8,716 nucleotides of DNA from the NCBI GenBank assembly GCA_947623645.1, contig CANQHK010000046.1:1-8716 (forward strand), written 5' to 3'. The stretch is from an uncultured Bacilli bacterium (GTDB lineage Bacteria; Bacillota_I; Bacilli_A; RF39; UBA660). A program made the translations under genes and the position numbers. Within the stretch, counting starts at the first letter, position 1, and each line of letters begins with the position of its first letter. The notes beneath the pieces were generated by a model. That model ran no database searches. It was not told the DNA's origin and saw only the letters and a list, made by a program, of their open reading frames with translations. Below, in pieces: positions 1 through 6,882 of this stretch.

Positions 1-89
1 TTTTCATCACCATTATAGTTATGTCTATTTCCTTTGATATTTATTCAATGACATTTCTCGAAAAGAATTACAATTTTTTTAAAAAGAGA

Positions 90-118
90 TTTACAAACAT
101 TTGTGTTAGTGCTATAAT
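90..118 (+). promoter_or_regulatory. Sigma-A promoter of the uvrA operon
   Basis: The -35 hexamer TTTACA (90-95) and a perfect -10 TATAAT (113-118) are separated by 17 bases. A TG two bases upstream of the -10 (110-111) adds an extended -10 element. Transcription should start near 125, giving a leader of about 24 bases that contains the AAAGGAG ribosome site at 134-140, 8 bases before the uvrA ATG. This is the best promoter in the window and probably drives the four genes up to lgt. Confidence 0.8.
93..107. promoter_or_regulatory. Possible weak LexA-like operator
   Basis: An imperfect inverted repeat ACAAA-CA-TTTGT (93-104) lies between the -35 and -10 of the uvrA promoter. Aligned to the Bacillus-type SOS box (GAAC-N4-GTTC), bases 95-106 read AAAC-ATTT-GTGT, matching 5 of the 8 consensus bases. 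uvrA is SOS-controlled in many bacteria and the position is right for a repressor site, but the match is weak and may be chance. Confidence 0.25.
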
Positions 119-148
119 AAGAAAGACGGAAGAAAAGGAGTAAAAATC

Positions 149-2956
149 ATGGATAAAATAATCATTAAAGGTGCACGAGAAAACAACTTAAAAAATGTTA
201 ATATAGAGTTACCAAAAAATAAATTAATTGTTATGACAGGAGTATCTGGAAGTGGAAAATCTTCCCTTGCATTTGATACGATTTATGCGGAAGGACAAAG
301 AAGATATGTGGAAAGTTTGTCCGCTTATGCCAGACAATTTTTAGGGGGAACGGAGAAACCGGATGTAGATTCTATAGAAGGACTTTCTCCATCAATTAGT
401 ATAGACCAAAAAACAACCAGTAAAAATCCTCGATCAACGGTTGCAACGGTAACAGAAATTTACGATTATCTTCGTCTTTTGTTTGCAAGAATTGGAGTAC
501 CTTATTGTCCCAATCATCATATTCCCATAACGTCTCAAAGTGTAGAAGAAATTGTAAATAAAATTTTAGAATATGAAATGGGAACCAAACTAATTATTAT
601 GGCTCCGGTTGTTCATGGAGAAAAAGGAACCCATAAAGATATTTTAGATTCTTTAAGAAAAGAGGGGTTTGTCCGAGTTCGAGTAAATGGCGAAATGATG
701 GATTTGTCCGAAGAAATCAATCTCGAAAAGAACAAAAAAGATAATATCGATGTTATTGTAGACAGAATTGTTTTAAAAGAAGATATTCGTGGACGTTTGA
801 GTGAATCGATTGAAACAGCAACAAAACTTGCCCATGGAAAAGTTGTAGTAGAGATTGTTGGAGAGAAAGAAATTGTCTTTTCCGAAAACTTTGCCTGTCC
901 ATACTGTGACTTTTCTTTACCCGAATTAGAGCCTCGACTATTTAGTTTTAATGCACCCTTTGGAGCGTGCCCAGATTGTAAAGGCCTTGGAGTAAAATTA
1001 AATATTGATGAAGATTTAGTAATTCCAGATAAAAGTTTAAGTATTAAACAAGGTGCTGTCAAAACTTTAAGTGATGATCAGGACGGAATTTATTTTAAGC
1101 AGTTAGAATGTGTTGCAAAACATTATAAAATTGACTTAGATAAACCAATTTCGAAAATGACCAAGAAAGAACATGATGTCCTTCTCTATGGAAGTGATGA
1201 ACTGATTCATTTTAATTACACGACCAAAGGTGGAAACATTGTCAACAAAAAAGACTTTTATGAAGGAATCATCAACAATTTGCAAAGAAGATACATGGAA
1301 ACGAGTAGCACTTGGATAAGAGAATGGCTAGAAAATTATATGATTGAAACTGAATGTGAAACTTGTCATGGATCAAGATTAAAAGATAGTGTTCTCTGTG
1401 TCTTGGTGGGAGGAAAAAACATCTACGAAGTAACTTGTATGAGTATCAAAAATTTAATTACCTTTTTCGAAAACTTAAAATTAACAGAATCTGAAAAAGA
1501 AATCGCGAATCTTTTAATAAAAGAAATTAAATCCCGCTTAGATTTCTTAAAAAATGTTGGACTTGAATATTTAACTCTCAGTAGATCTGCTGGAACTTTA
1601 TCGGGAGGGGAAGCCCAAAGAATCCGCCTAGCAACCCAAATTGGTTCTAAACTTACAGGAGTTCTCTATGTTTTAGATGAACCAAGTATAGGTCTTCATC
1701 AAAGAGATAACGATAAATTAATTGCTTCTCTTTTAGAAATGAGAGATTTAGGGAACACTTTAATTGTCGTAGAACATGACACGGATACCATGCTTGCGAG
1801 TGACTTTTTAGTGGACGTTGGACCGGGTGCAGGAGAAGCTGGAGGATATATCGTTGCAGCAGGAACGCCAGAAGAAGTCATGAAAAATGAAGATAGTGTT
1901 ACGGGAAGATTTTTAAGTGGAAAAGAAAAAATAGAAGTCCCTAAGACGAGAAGAAAAGGGAATGGTAAATTTATTGAAATAAAAGGGGCAGCAGAAAATA
2001 ATTTGAAAAACATCAATGTAAAAATTCCTCTTGGAACGTTTACTTGTGTAACAGGAGTATCCGGAAGCGGAAAGAGTAGTTTAATCAACCAAATCTTGTG
2101 CCGAGCTGCTTATCAAAAAATTTATAAATCAAAAGATAAACCTGGAAAACATAAGAAAATTTTAGGACTTGACAACATTGATAAAGTTGTAGAAATTTCT
2201 CAAAATCCAATTGGTAGAACACCTCGAAGTAATCCTGCAACGTACACTGGAGTTTTCGATGAAATCAGAGAATTATTTACCAATACCAAAGAAGCTAAAA
2301 TGTACGGATATGGAAAAGATCGCTTCTCCTTTAATGTAAAAGGTGGAAGATGTGAGGCTTGTCGTGGAGATGGAGTTAAAAAAATCGAGATGCATTTCTT
2401 ACCAGATGTCTATATTCCTTGTGAAGTATGTCATGGGACAAGATATAATAGTGAGACTTTAAACATAAGATATAAGGGAAAAAATATTGCCGATGTACTT
2501 GATATGCGCGTAACAGAAACTCTTCGTTTCTTTGAAAATGTTCCAAAATTAAAAAATAAATTACAAGTCTTAGAAGATGTTGGAATCGGATACCTAAAAT
2601 TAGGACAATCTGCACCAACTTTATCAGGAGGAGAAGCAGGGCGAGTAAAGCTTGCAAAAGAGCTACAAAAGAAAGCAACTGGGAAAACTTTATTCATTTT
2701 AGATGAACCAACAACAGGACTTCATTCAAAAGATATCCAAAAGCTACTTGCAATATTTCAAAAAATAGTAGATAATAAAGATACCGTAGTAATTATTGAA
2801 CACAACCTAGATGTTATTAAAGTAGCAGATTATATTATTGACTTAGGACCAGAAGGTGGAGATGGTGGAGGAGAAGTTGTTGCAACGGGAACACCAGAAC
2901 AAGTAAGTAAGGTAAAAGGAAGCTACACGGGAGAATATTTAAAGAAAGTATTGTAG
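149..2956 (+). CDS. uvrA: UvrA, excinuclease ABC subunit A (DNA damage sensor ATPase)
   Basis: UvrA is the damage-recognition ATPase of nucleotide excision repair: a dimer that scans DNA in the cytoplasm and loads UvrB at lesions. At 935 residues it is full length (E. coli about 940). Both ABC modules are visible: Walker A GVSGSGKSS at 31-39 and again at 636-644, signatures LSGGEAQR at 484-491 and LSGGEAGR around 825-832, and Walker B LDEP at 509-512 and 851-854. Zinc modules are intact, with C250/C253/C274/C277 and C735/C738/C758/C761. The ATG is supported by AAAGGAG 8 bases upstream and by the normal family N-terminus. It is first in an apparent operon with tdk, a YvlD-like gene and lgt. 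One oddity: the second ABC signature has Gly831 (codon GGG) where the family almost always has Gln. Identity is certain; the effect of that change is not. Confidence 0.99.
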   Translation: MDKIIIKGARENNLKNVNIELPKNKLIVMTGVSGSGKSSLAFDTIYAEGQRRYVESLSAYARQFLGGTEKPDVDSIEGLSPSISIDQKTTSKNPRSTVATVTEIYDYLRLLFARIGVPYCPNHHIPITSQSVEEIVNKILEYEMGTKLIIMAPVVHGEKGTHKDILDSLRKEGFVRVRVNGEMMDLSEEINLEKNKKDNIDVIVDRIVLKEDIRGRLSESIETATKLAHGKVVVEIVGEKEIVFSENFACPYCDFSLPELEPRLFSFNAPFGACPDCKGLGVKLNIDEDLVIPDKSLSIKQGAVKTLSDDQDGIYFKQLECVAKHYKIDLDKPISKMTKKEHDVLLYGSDELIHFNYTTKGGNIVNKKDFYEGIINNLQRRYMETSSTWIREWLENYMIETECETCHGSRLKDSVLCVLVGGKNIYEVTCMSIKNLITFFENLKLTESEKEIANLLIKEIKSRLDFLKNVGLEYLTLSRSAGTLSGGEAQRIRLATQIGSKLTGVLYVLDEPSIGLHQRDNDKLIASLLEMRDLGNTLIVVEHDTDTMLASDFLVDVGPGAGEAGGYIVAAGTPEEVMKNEDSVTGRFLSGKEKIEVPKTRRKGNGKFIEIKGAAENNLKNINVKIPLGTFTCVTGVSGSGKSSLINQILCRAAYQKIYKSKDKPGKHKKILGLDNIDKVVEISQNPIGRTPRSNPATYTGVFDEIRELFTNTKEAKMYGYGKDRFSFNVKGGRCEACRGDGVKKIEMHFLPDVYIPCEVCHGTRYNSETLNIRYKGKNIADVLDMRVTETLRFFENVPKLKNKLQVLEDVGIGYLKLGQSAPTLSGGEAGRVKLAKELQKKATGKTLFILDEPTTGLHSKDIQKLLAIFQKIVDNKDTVVIIEHNLDVIKVADYIIDLGPEGGDGGGEVVATGTPEQVSKVKGSYTGEYLKKVL

Positions 2957-2965
2957 GAGGGCATT

Positions 2966-3559
2966 ATGGCCAAATTGTATTTTAGATATGGTGCAATGAA
3001 TTCTGGAAAAACAACAGTTTTATTACAAACAGCACACAATTATGAAGAAAGAGATAAAAAAGTAGTAGTGATTAAACCAGCTGTTGACACAAAAGGTGGC
3101 GACTATATCATGAATAGAATTGGCTTAAAAAGAAAAGTAGATGAATTAATAAAAAAAGAGGACTCCATTATTAAAAAATTAGAAAAATACATGGAAACAA
3201 TCGATTGCATATTAGTTGATGAAGCAGAACTTTTAACTGTAGAACAAGCAGAGGAACTTTTTTGTATTCCAAAAATTTATGAAATACCAGTTATTGCTTA
3301 TGGATTACGTACAAACTTTAAAGGAACCGTTTTTCCTGCAAGCCAAATACTTCTTAGTAAAGCCGATGAATTAGAAGAATTACCAACGATTTGTAGATGT
3401 GGAAAAAAAGCGAGATTTAACGGACGCAAGATAAACGGAATATTTGTCAATGAAGGAGAAGATGTTTTAATCGATGGAAGCGATTCTAAAGTAGAATATG
3501 AATCCATTTGTGGAAAATGTTTTGTAGAGAAAGTATTAAAAAAAGAAATCAAAAAATAA
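2966..3559 (+). CDS. tdk: Thymidine kinase (type II, TK1-like)
   Basis: The enzyme phosphorylates thymidine to dTMP with ATP in the salvage pathway. The 197 residues show the P-loop GAMNSGKT (9-16), an acidic VDEAE motif whose Glu86 is the expected catalytic base, the lasso segment YGLRTNFKG, and four zinc-ligand cysteines: C143-R-C145 and C182-x-x-C185. The P-loop, the following NYEER and the CxC knuckle resemble the E. coli/streptococcal branch rather than the GPMFSGK branch of Bacillus and mycoplasmas. Two departures from usual family members: DEAE in place of DEAQ, and Cys rather than His as the last zinc ligand. The AGGAGG ribosome site (2955-2960) overlaps the uvrA stop and sits 5 bases before the ATG, so the two genes are surely co-transcribed and perhaps translationally coupled. 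A thymidine kinase inside a uvrA unit is functionally reasonable (dTTP supply for repair), but that link is inference. Confidence 0.94.
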   Translation: MAKLYFRYGAMNSGKTTVLLQTAHNYEERDKKVVVIKPAVDTKGGDYIMNRIGLKRKVDELIKKEDSIIKKLEKYMETIDCILVDEAELLTVEQAEELFCIPKIYEIPVIAYGLRTNFKGTVFPASQILLSKADELEELPTICRCGKKARFNGRKINGIFVNEGEDVLIDGSDSKVEYESICGKCFVEKVLKKEIKK

Positions 3560-3580
3560 AACGATGAAGAAGGGAAAAAT

Positions 3581-4009
3581 ATGAAAAAACTGAAAGATGA
3601 AGTAAACAGAGAAAATATCATCCGAGTAATCGACTGGTTTATCTATATGATTGGATATACTCTTGTCTTTATTTTGGCAGCATCTTTGTTTGACACTTTT
3701 TATATAGATACCAATCATTTTTGTATCTATGCATTTTTAGCAGTTGTAATTATTTACATACTAAATAAAACGATTAAACCAATCATCATTACTCTAACGT
3801 TACCAATCACAGCCTTAACTCTTGGACTCTTCTATTTTGTAATCAATTTATTTATCTTAAAATTAACCGATTGGATTCTACAATCCCACTTTGATTTAGG
3901 AAATACAATCTACGCATTTTTTATAGCAATTGCCATTACAATTATGAATATTCTTATGGAAGGATTAATTATCAAACCAATTATAAGGAGGCTGAAAGAA
4001 CATGAGTAG
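3581..4009 (+). CDS. YvlD-like integral membrane protein (PF04020, 'phage holin 4_2' family)
   Basis: This is a 142-residue membrane protein of the family named after phage holins but widespread as a chromosomal gene (B. subtilis YvlD); its molecular role is unknown. Four hydrophobic helices are visible at about 17-39, 48-62, 68-96 and 108-131. The family signature spans 61-89: LNKTIKP, then a TLP turn, then the TLGLF segment ending in VIN. There is a basic N-terminus and a basic, charged C-terminus, both probably cytoplasmic. The ribosome site is modest (AGAAGGGA, about 5 bases before the ATG). An earlier ATG at 3564 is out of frame and stops after six codons. It starts 21 bases after tdk and overlaps lgt by 8 bases. 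YvlD also lies between uvrA and lgt in Bacillus, so this is old synteny rather than a prophage remnant. Family call fairly sure, function open. Confidence 0.85.
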   Translation: MKKLKDEVNRENIIRVIDWFIYMIGYTLVFILAASLFDTFYIDTNHFCIYAFLAVVIIYILNKTIKPIIITLTLPITALTLGLFYFVINLFILKLTDWILQSHFDLGNTIYAFFIAIAITIMNILMEGLIIKPIIRRLKEHE

Positions 4010-4814
4010 AGTTGCCTTGGATTTAGGATTTATTCAAATATATTGGTATTCCATTTTTATATTTTTGGGAGTTTTAATAGCAAGTATTGTAATTTTAAGA
4101 GAATGTAAAAAACAAAATATTAATGAAGATTTTATTGTCAATTTAATCTTTTATGGAGTTCTATCTGGGATTGTTGGAGCACGGCTTTATTTCTGTCTTT
4201 TCCATCTTGATTATTATAGTAAATATCCTCTAGAAATTTTAGAAATCTGGAATGGTGGATTAGCAATTCATGGTGGAATTATAGCAGGAGTTTTAACTGT
4301 ATTCTTATATACTCGAAAATATAAAGCTAAATTTTTAAAAGTGACAGACATTTTAGTGCCAGGAGTAATATTAGGTCAAGCAATTGGTAGATGGGGAAAC
4401 TTTTTTAACAAAGAGGCTTTTGGAAGAGAAACAACGAGACAAGCTTTAGAAAAACTTGGAGCACCGAAATTTGTTATCGATGGGATGCACATCAATGGAG
4501 CCTATTACCAACCTATGTTTTTGTATGAAAGTATTTGGAATGGCTTTGGATTTATTGCCCTTTTAATGCTTCGTCGATATAAATATTTAAAAACAGGACA
4601 GTTAACAGGTTTTTATCTCATGTGGTATTCCTTCGGACGATTCTTTATTGAAATCTTTAGAAGTGATAGTTTAATGTTGGGATCTTTTAAGATGGCGCAA
4701 ATCATGTCTATTGTTCTCTTTATCATTGGACTTTTAATGTTTATATTCTGTAAAAAAGGTTCACGATTTGAAGGGCTTTATAAAGAAACCGCAAAAGAAG
4801 AAATAAAGTTTTAA
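4002..4814 (+). CDS. lgt: Lgt, prolipoprotein diacylglyceryl transferase
   Basis: Lgt moves a diacylglyceryl group from phosphatidylglycerol onto the lipobox cysteine of prolipoproteins, the first step of bacterial lipoprotein maturation, in the cytoplasmic membrane. The 270 residues match the family length. The Lgt signature is complete: GRWGNFFNKEAFG at 129-141, with Arg130, Asn133 and Asn136. Upstream is NGGLAIHGG with His90, and near the C-terminus FGRFFIEIFRSD with Arg220, the expected active-site and lipid-contact residues. About seven hydrophobic segments are present, ending in a basic, charged tail. The start is supported by AAGGAGG (3985-3991) lying 10 bases upstream, inside the preceding gene, and the ATG overlaps that gene's stop by 8 bases, suggesting translational coupling. 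It is the last gene of the uvrA unit. Unlike Bacillus, no hprK precedes it. Confidence 0.97.
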   Translation: MSRVALDLGFIQIYWYSIFIFLGVLIASIVILRECKKQNINEDFIVNLIFYGVLSGIVGARLYFCLFHLDYYSKYPLEILEIWNGGLAIHGGIIAGVLTVFLYTRKYKAKFLKVTDILVPGVILGQAIGRWGNFFNKEAFGRETTRQALEKLGAPKFVIDGMHINGAYYQPMFLYESIWNGFGFIALLMLRRYKYLKTGQLTGFYLMWYSFGRFFIEIFRSDSLMLGSFKMAQIMSIVLFIIGLLMFIFCKKGSRFEGLYKETAKEEIKF

Positions 4815-4822
4815 TATAATAG

Positions 4823-4855
4823 ACATTTCGAAGAATTTCTTTTCGAAATGTTTTT
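4823..4855 (+). terminator. Rho-independent terminator after lgt
   Basis: A perfect 10-base stem (ACATTTCGAA at 4823-4832 paired with TTCGAAATGT at 4842-4851) encloses a 9-base loop. It can be extended by a G-T and an A-T pair to leave a 5-base loop. A run of five T follows (4851-4855). It starts 8 bases after the lgt stop and should end the uvrA-tdk-yvlD-lgt transcript. Confidence 0.85.
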
Positions 4856-4885
4856 CGACTAATATTTCATAGATTACAGTATAAT
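4855..4885 (+). promoter_or_regulatory. Promoter of yvcK-whiA
   Basis: A consensus -10 TATAAT lies at 4880-4885, 21 bases before the yvcK ATG. The -35 is poor: the nearest match is TCGACT (4855-4860) with a long 19-base spacer, touching the T-run of the preceding terminator. The weak -35 suggests low basal strength or help from another factor, but the perfect -10 just after a terminator makes a start here likely. A GAAGG ribosome site (4896-4900) precedes the ATG at 4907. Confidence 0.6.
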
Positions 4886-4906
4886 AGTATAGAAAGAAGG
4901 AAACAT

Positions 4907-5851
4907 ATGAAAAAAATTGTAATTTTAGGTGGAGGAACAGGAATGTCTAGTATCCTAAAAGGGTTAAAACATTTTCCTGTAGAAATAACAGCAGTAATCA
5001 CGGTTTCTGATAGTGGACGGTCCACAGGTAAATTAAGAGAAGAATTTTCTACTCCTGCTGTGGGAGATACGAGAAAAGTATTGAGTAATTTATCCTTATT
5101 GCCAGAGGAGATTAAAGAATTATTTGAATATCGTTTTACGACCTATAGTGATTTAGATGGTCATCCTCTTGGAAATTTATTTTTAACTGCTGCACTAACG
5201 AAAACGGGAAGTTTAAAAACGGCCATTGAACAGATGAGTAAAATTTTAGATGTACGGCACAAAGTATTGCCTTTATCCGAAGATTATTTAACCTTGATGG
5301 GAGAAACAATTGATGGAGAAATTATTGAAGGAGAAGAAACGATAACCAAATCGAATAAAAAATATAAACGTATTTTTTATAAAGAAACCCCTCATGTACT
5401 AAAAGAAGTATTAGAAGCAATAAGAGAAGCCGACCTTGTTATTTTAAGTATGGGAAGTATATATACAAGTCTTATGCCCCATTTAATTTGTGAAGACGTT
5501 AGAAAGGCGATTCAAAAAAGTTCTGCACAAAAAATGTATATTTGTAATGCGATGACTCAACCGGGAGAAACAGATAATTTTGGGGTTAGTAATCATTTAG
5601 ATATTATAGAGCAATATCTTGGTAAAAATTGTTTAGATGTAGTAATTGCAAGCAATACGATTATTGCCAAAGAAATGTTAAAAAAATATGAAACAGAAGA
5701 ACAAAAAGATCAAGTAAAATTAGATTATGACAAAATCAAAGAACACAACATTGAATTAATTGAAGCTGATTTATTAACAACAGAAGATGGAACAATAAAA
5801 CATGATAGCATGAAGTTAAGCTCTATTATATTTTCCTATTTAATGAGGTGA
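4907..5851 (+). CDS. yvcK: YvcK/GlmR, gluconeogenesis and cell-wall precursor factor (CofD-like fold)
   Basis: In Bacillus and Listeria YvcK (GlmR) binds UDP-sugars and steers carbon into UDP-GlcNAc, partly through GlmS; mutants fail on gluconeogenic carbon sources and have wall defects. This 314-residue copy is full length (B. subtilis about 317). Recognisable blocks are the N-terminal LGGGTG (7-12), the VGDTRKVLSNLS block, DGHPLGNLFL, MGSIYTSLMPHL and ICNAMTQPGETDNF. Two conserved blocks deviate: the usual DDGGSSG reads DSGRSTG (34-40), and the usual GPGSLYTS lacks its proline (SMGSIYTS). The fold and role are probably kept, but ligand contacts may differ. It has its own promoter and is followed 4 bases later by whiA. 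The usual upstream partner rapZ/yvcJ is not here; lgt and a terminator occupy that place. Identity is firm; biochemical function is carried over from relatives. Confidence 0.95.
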   Translation: MKKIVILGGGTGMSSILKGLKHFPVEITAVITVSDSGRSTGKLREEFSTPAVGDTRKVLSNLSLLPEEIKELFEYRFTTYSDLDGHPLGNLFLTAALTKTGSLKTAIEQMSKILDVRHKVLPLSEDYLTLMGETIDGEIIEGEETITKSNKKYKRIFYKETPHVLKEVLEAIREADLVILSMGSIYTSLMPHLICEDVRKAIQKSSAQKMYICNAMTQPGETDNFGVSNHLDIIEQYLGKNCLDVVIASNTIIAKEMLKKYETEEQKDQVKLDYDKIKEHNIELIEADLLTTEDGTIKHDSMKLSSIIFSYLMR

Positions 5852-5855
5852 TAAA

Positions 5856-6782
5856 ATGTCTTTTGCAACAAATGTAAAAAATGAAATAACAAAATTTAAC
5901 GGAACAAAAACAGAAAATATTGCACTTTTAAGTGGTTTCATTCGAAATAATGGGAGTTTTACTAAAAACAAAATTGAATTAATTACAGAAAATTCAACCA
6001 TTGCCAAAAAAATTTACCAACTTTTTAAAGAGGTTTATCAGATTTCGCCACAAATTATAACCCAAAAAACAAATAATTTTTCAAAGAAAAATATTTATAA
6101 AATAAAATTAGAAAATAATCTTTCCAAAATACAAGAAGATTTATCTTTAACAAAAGATGGAAAAAAGCAGGATACTCCACAAGAATATATTGTTGCGGAA
6201 GAAGAGGAAATTCGTTGTTATTTAATGGGAGCATTTTTATCAAAAGGAAGTATAAATGACCCAAAAACAGCAAGATATCATTTAGAATATTTGATTGAAA
6301 ATAAAAAAGAAGCAGAATTTATCAAAAAACTCTTGAATAAATTTGATTTAAATAGTAAAATCTTAACTAGAGACAAGGGTTATATGGTCTACATCAAAGA
6401 AGCAGAAAAAATTGGAGATTTTTTAAGAATCGTCTATGCTTCTAATGCTGTTATGTATTATGAAGACATTCGGATTTATCGAGACCATAAAAATATGACC
6501 AATCGCCTCAATAATTGTGAGCAGGCCAATATGGATAAAATCATAGAGACTGCAACCGAACAAATCAAAGATATCGAATACTTAATCGAGCAGGACGCCT
6601 ATGAACTTTTAGATGAAAAAACCAAAGAAACAGCGGAGTATCGTCTAAAATATCCTGAAGCATCTCTACAAGAATTAAGTGAGATTATAAGCTACGAAAC
6701 CAATAGTCCAATCACTAAACCAGGACTAAATCATCGGTTTCGAAAAATAAGAGAACTCGTAAAGAGAATGAAGACTAATTAA
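5856..6782 (+). CDS. whiA: WhiA, sporulation/division regulator-type DNA-binding protein
   Basis: WhiA joins a degenerate LAGLIDADG homing-endonuclease-like domain to a C-terminal helix-turn-helix. In actinobacteria it is a developmental transcription factor; in Bacillus YvcL it affects division and chromosome segregation. The 308 residues show the N-terminal ALLSGFIRNNGSF block (23-35), the second LAGLIDADG-like motif LMGAFLSKGSINDP (123-136), and the typical C-terminal part: NRLNNCEQAN (216-225), the YPEASLQEL helix-turn-helix region, and GLNHRFRKI (290-298). The endonuclease acidic residues are not evident, as is normal for WhiA. The ribosome site GAGGTGA (5845-5851) lies in the yvcK stop region and the gap is 4 bases, so the two genes are co-transcribed and probably coupled. 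The last codons form the left arm of a hairpin that spans the stop. Confidence 0.95.
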   Translation: MSFATNVKNEITKFNGTKTENIALLSGFIRNNGSFTKNKIELITENSTIAKKIYQLFKEVYQISPQIITQKTNNFSKKNIYKIKLENNLSKIQEDLSLTKDGKKQDTPQEYIVAEEEEIRCYLMGAFLSKGSINDPKTARYHLEYLIENKKEAEFIKKLLNKFDLNSKILTRDKGYMVYIKEAEKIGDFLRIVYASNAVMYYEDIRIYRDHKNMTNRLNNCEQANMDKIIETATEQIKDIEYLIEQDAYELLDEKTKETAEYRLKYPEASLQELSEIISYETNSPITKPGLNHRFRKIRELVKRMKTN

Positions 6783-6792
6783 AAATAGTCTT
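6771..6792 (+). other. Hairpin spanning the whiA stop, upstream of the tRNA
   Basis: A perfect 7-base stem (AAGACTA at 6771-6777 with TAGTCTT at 6786-6792) encloses an AT-rich 8-base loop containing the whiA stop codon. There is no T-run behind it: the next bases are ACCT and then the tRNA begins at 6797. It is therefore a poor terminator and more likely an mRNA-end or processing structure between whiA and tRNA-Thr, or chance in AT-rich DNA. Confidence 0.4.
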
Positions 6793-6796
6793 ACCT

Positions 6797-6872
6797 GCCG
6801 AAATAGCTCAGCTGGTAGAGCAACGCACTCGTAACGCGTAGGTCACAGGTTCGATCCCTGCTTTCGGCACCA
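6797..6872 (+). tRNA. tRNA-Thr, anticodon CGU
   Basis: The 76-base cloverleaf folds by hand. The acceptor stem GCCGAAA/TTTCGGC has seven pairs, the D stem is GCTC/GAGC with an 8-base loop, the anticodon loop CTCGTAA has CGT at 6830-6832 (reads ACG), the variable loop is AGGTC, the T loop is TTCGATC, the discriminator base is A, and the CCA end is encoded. Two stem positions are A-C mismatches: 31-39 (6827/6835), closing the anticodon stem, and 49-65 (6845/6861), at the base of the T stem. All other conserved positions look normal, so it is probably functional. No promoter is obvious in the 14 bases after whiA, so it is likely made by read-through from yvcK-whiA and processed. Confidence 0.95.
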
Positions 6873-6882
6873 GGTGTATACC

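Noticed and set aside
12..17. TATAAT on the minus strand, possible divergent promoter at the left edge
   Set aside because: No acceptable -35 at 16-18 bases and no extended -10 element; in AT-rich DNA a lone TATAAT is common.
21..143. 40-codon plus-strand reading frame ahead of uvrA
   Set aside because: It has no ribosome site, its coding stretch contains the uvrA promoter, and its stop directly abuts the uvrA ribosome site. It is better explained as open frame in AT-rich leader DNA.
613..2697. Several minus-strand reading frames of 88-149 codons within uvrA
   Set aside because: They are shadows of the uvrA coding frame: low complexity, Ser/Phe/Leu-rich, no ribosome sites and no recognisable domains.
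3581..4009. Holin-family hit as evidence of a prophage
   Set aside because: PF04020 proteins of the YvlD type are ordinary chromosomal genes; no other phage genes are near, and the position between uvrA and lgt matches Bacillus synteny.
5856..6782. LAGLIDADG-like domain as an active homing endonuclease
   Set aside because: The two-domain layout with the NRLNNCE and GLNHRFRKI blocks is that of WhiA, in which the endonuclease-like domain is normally inactive.
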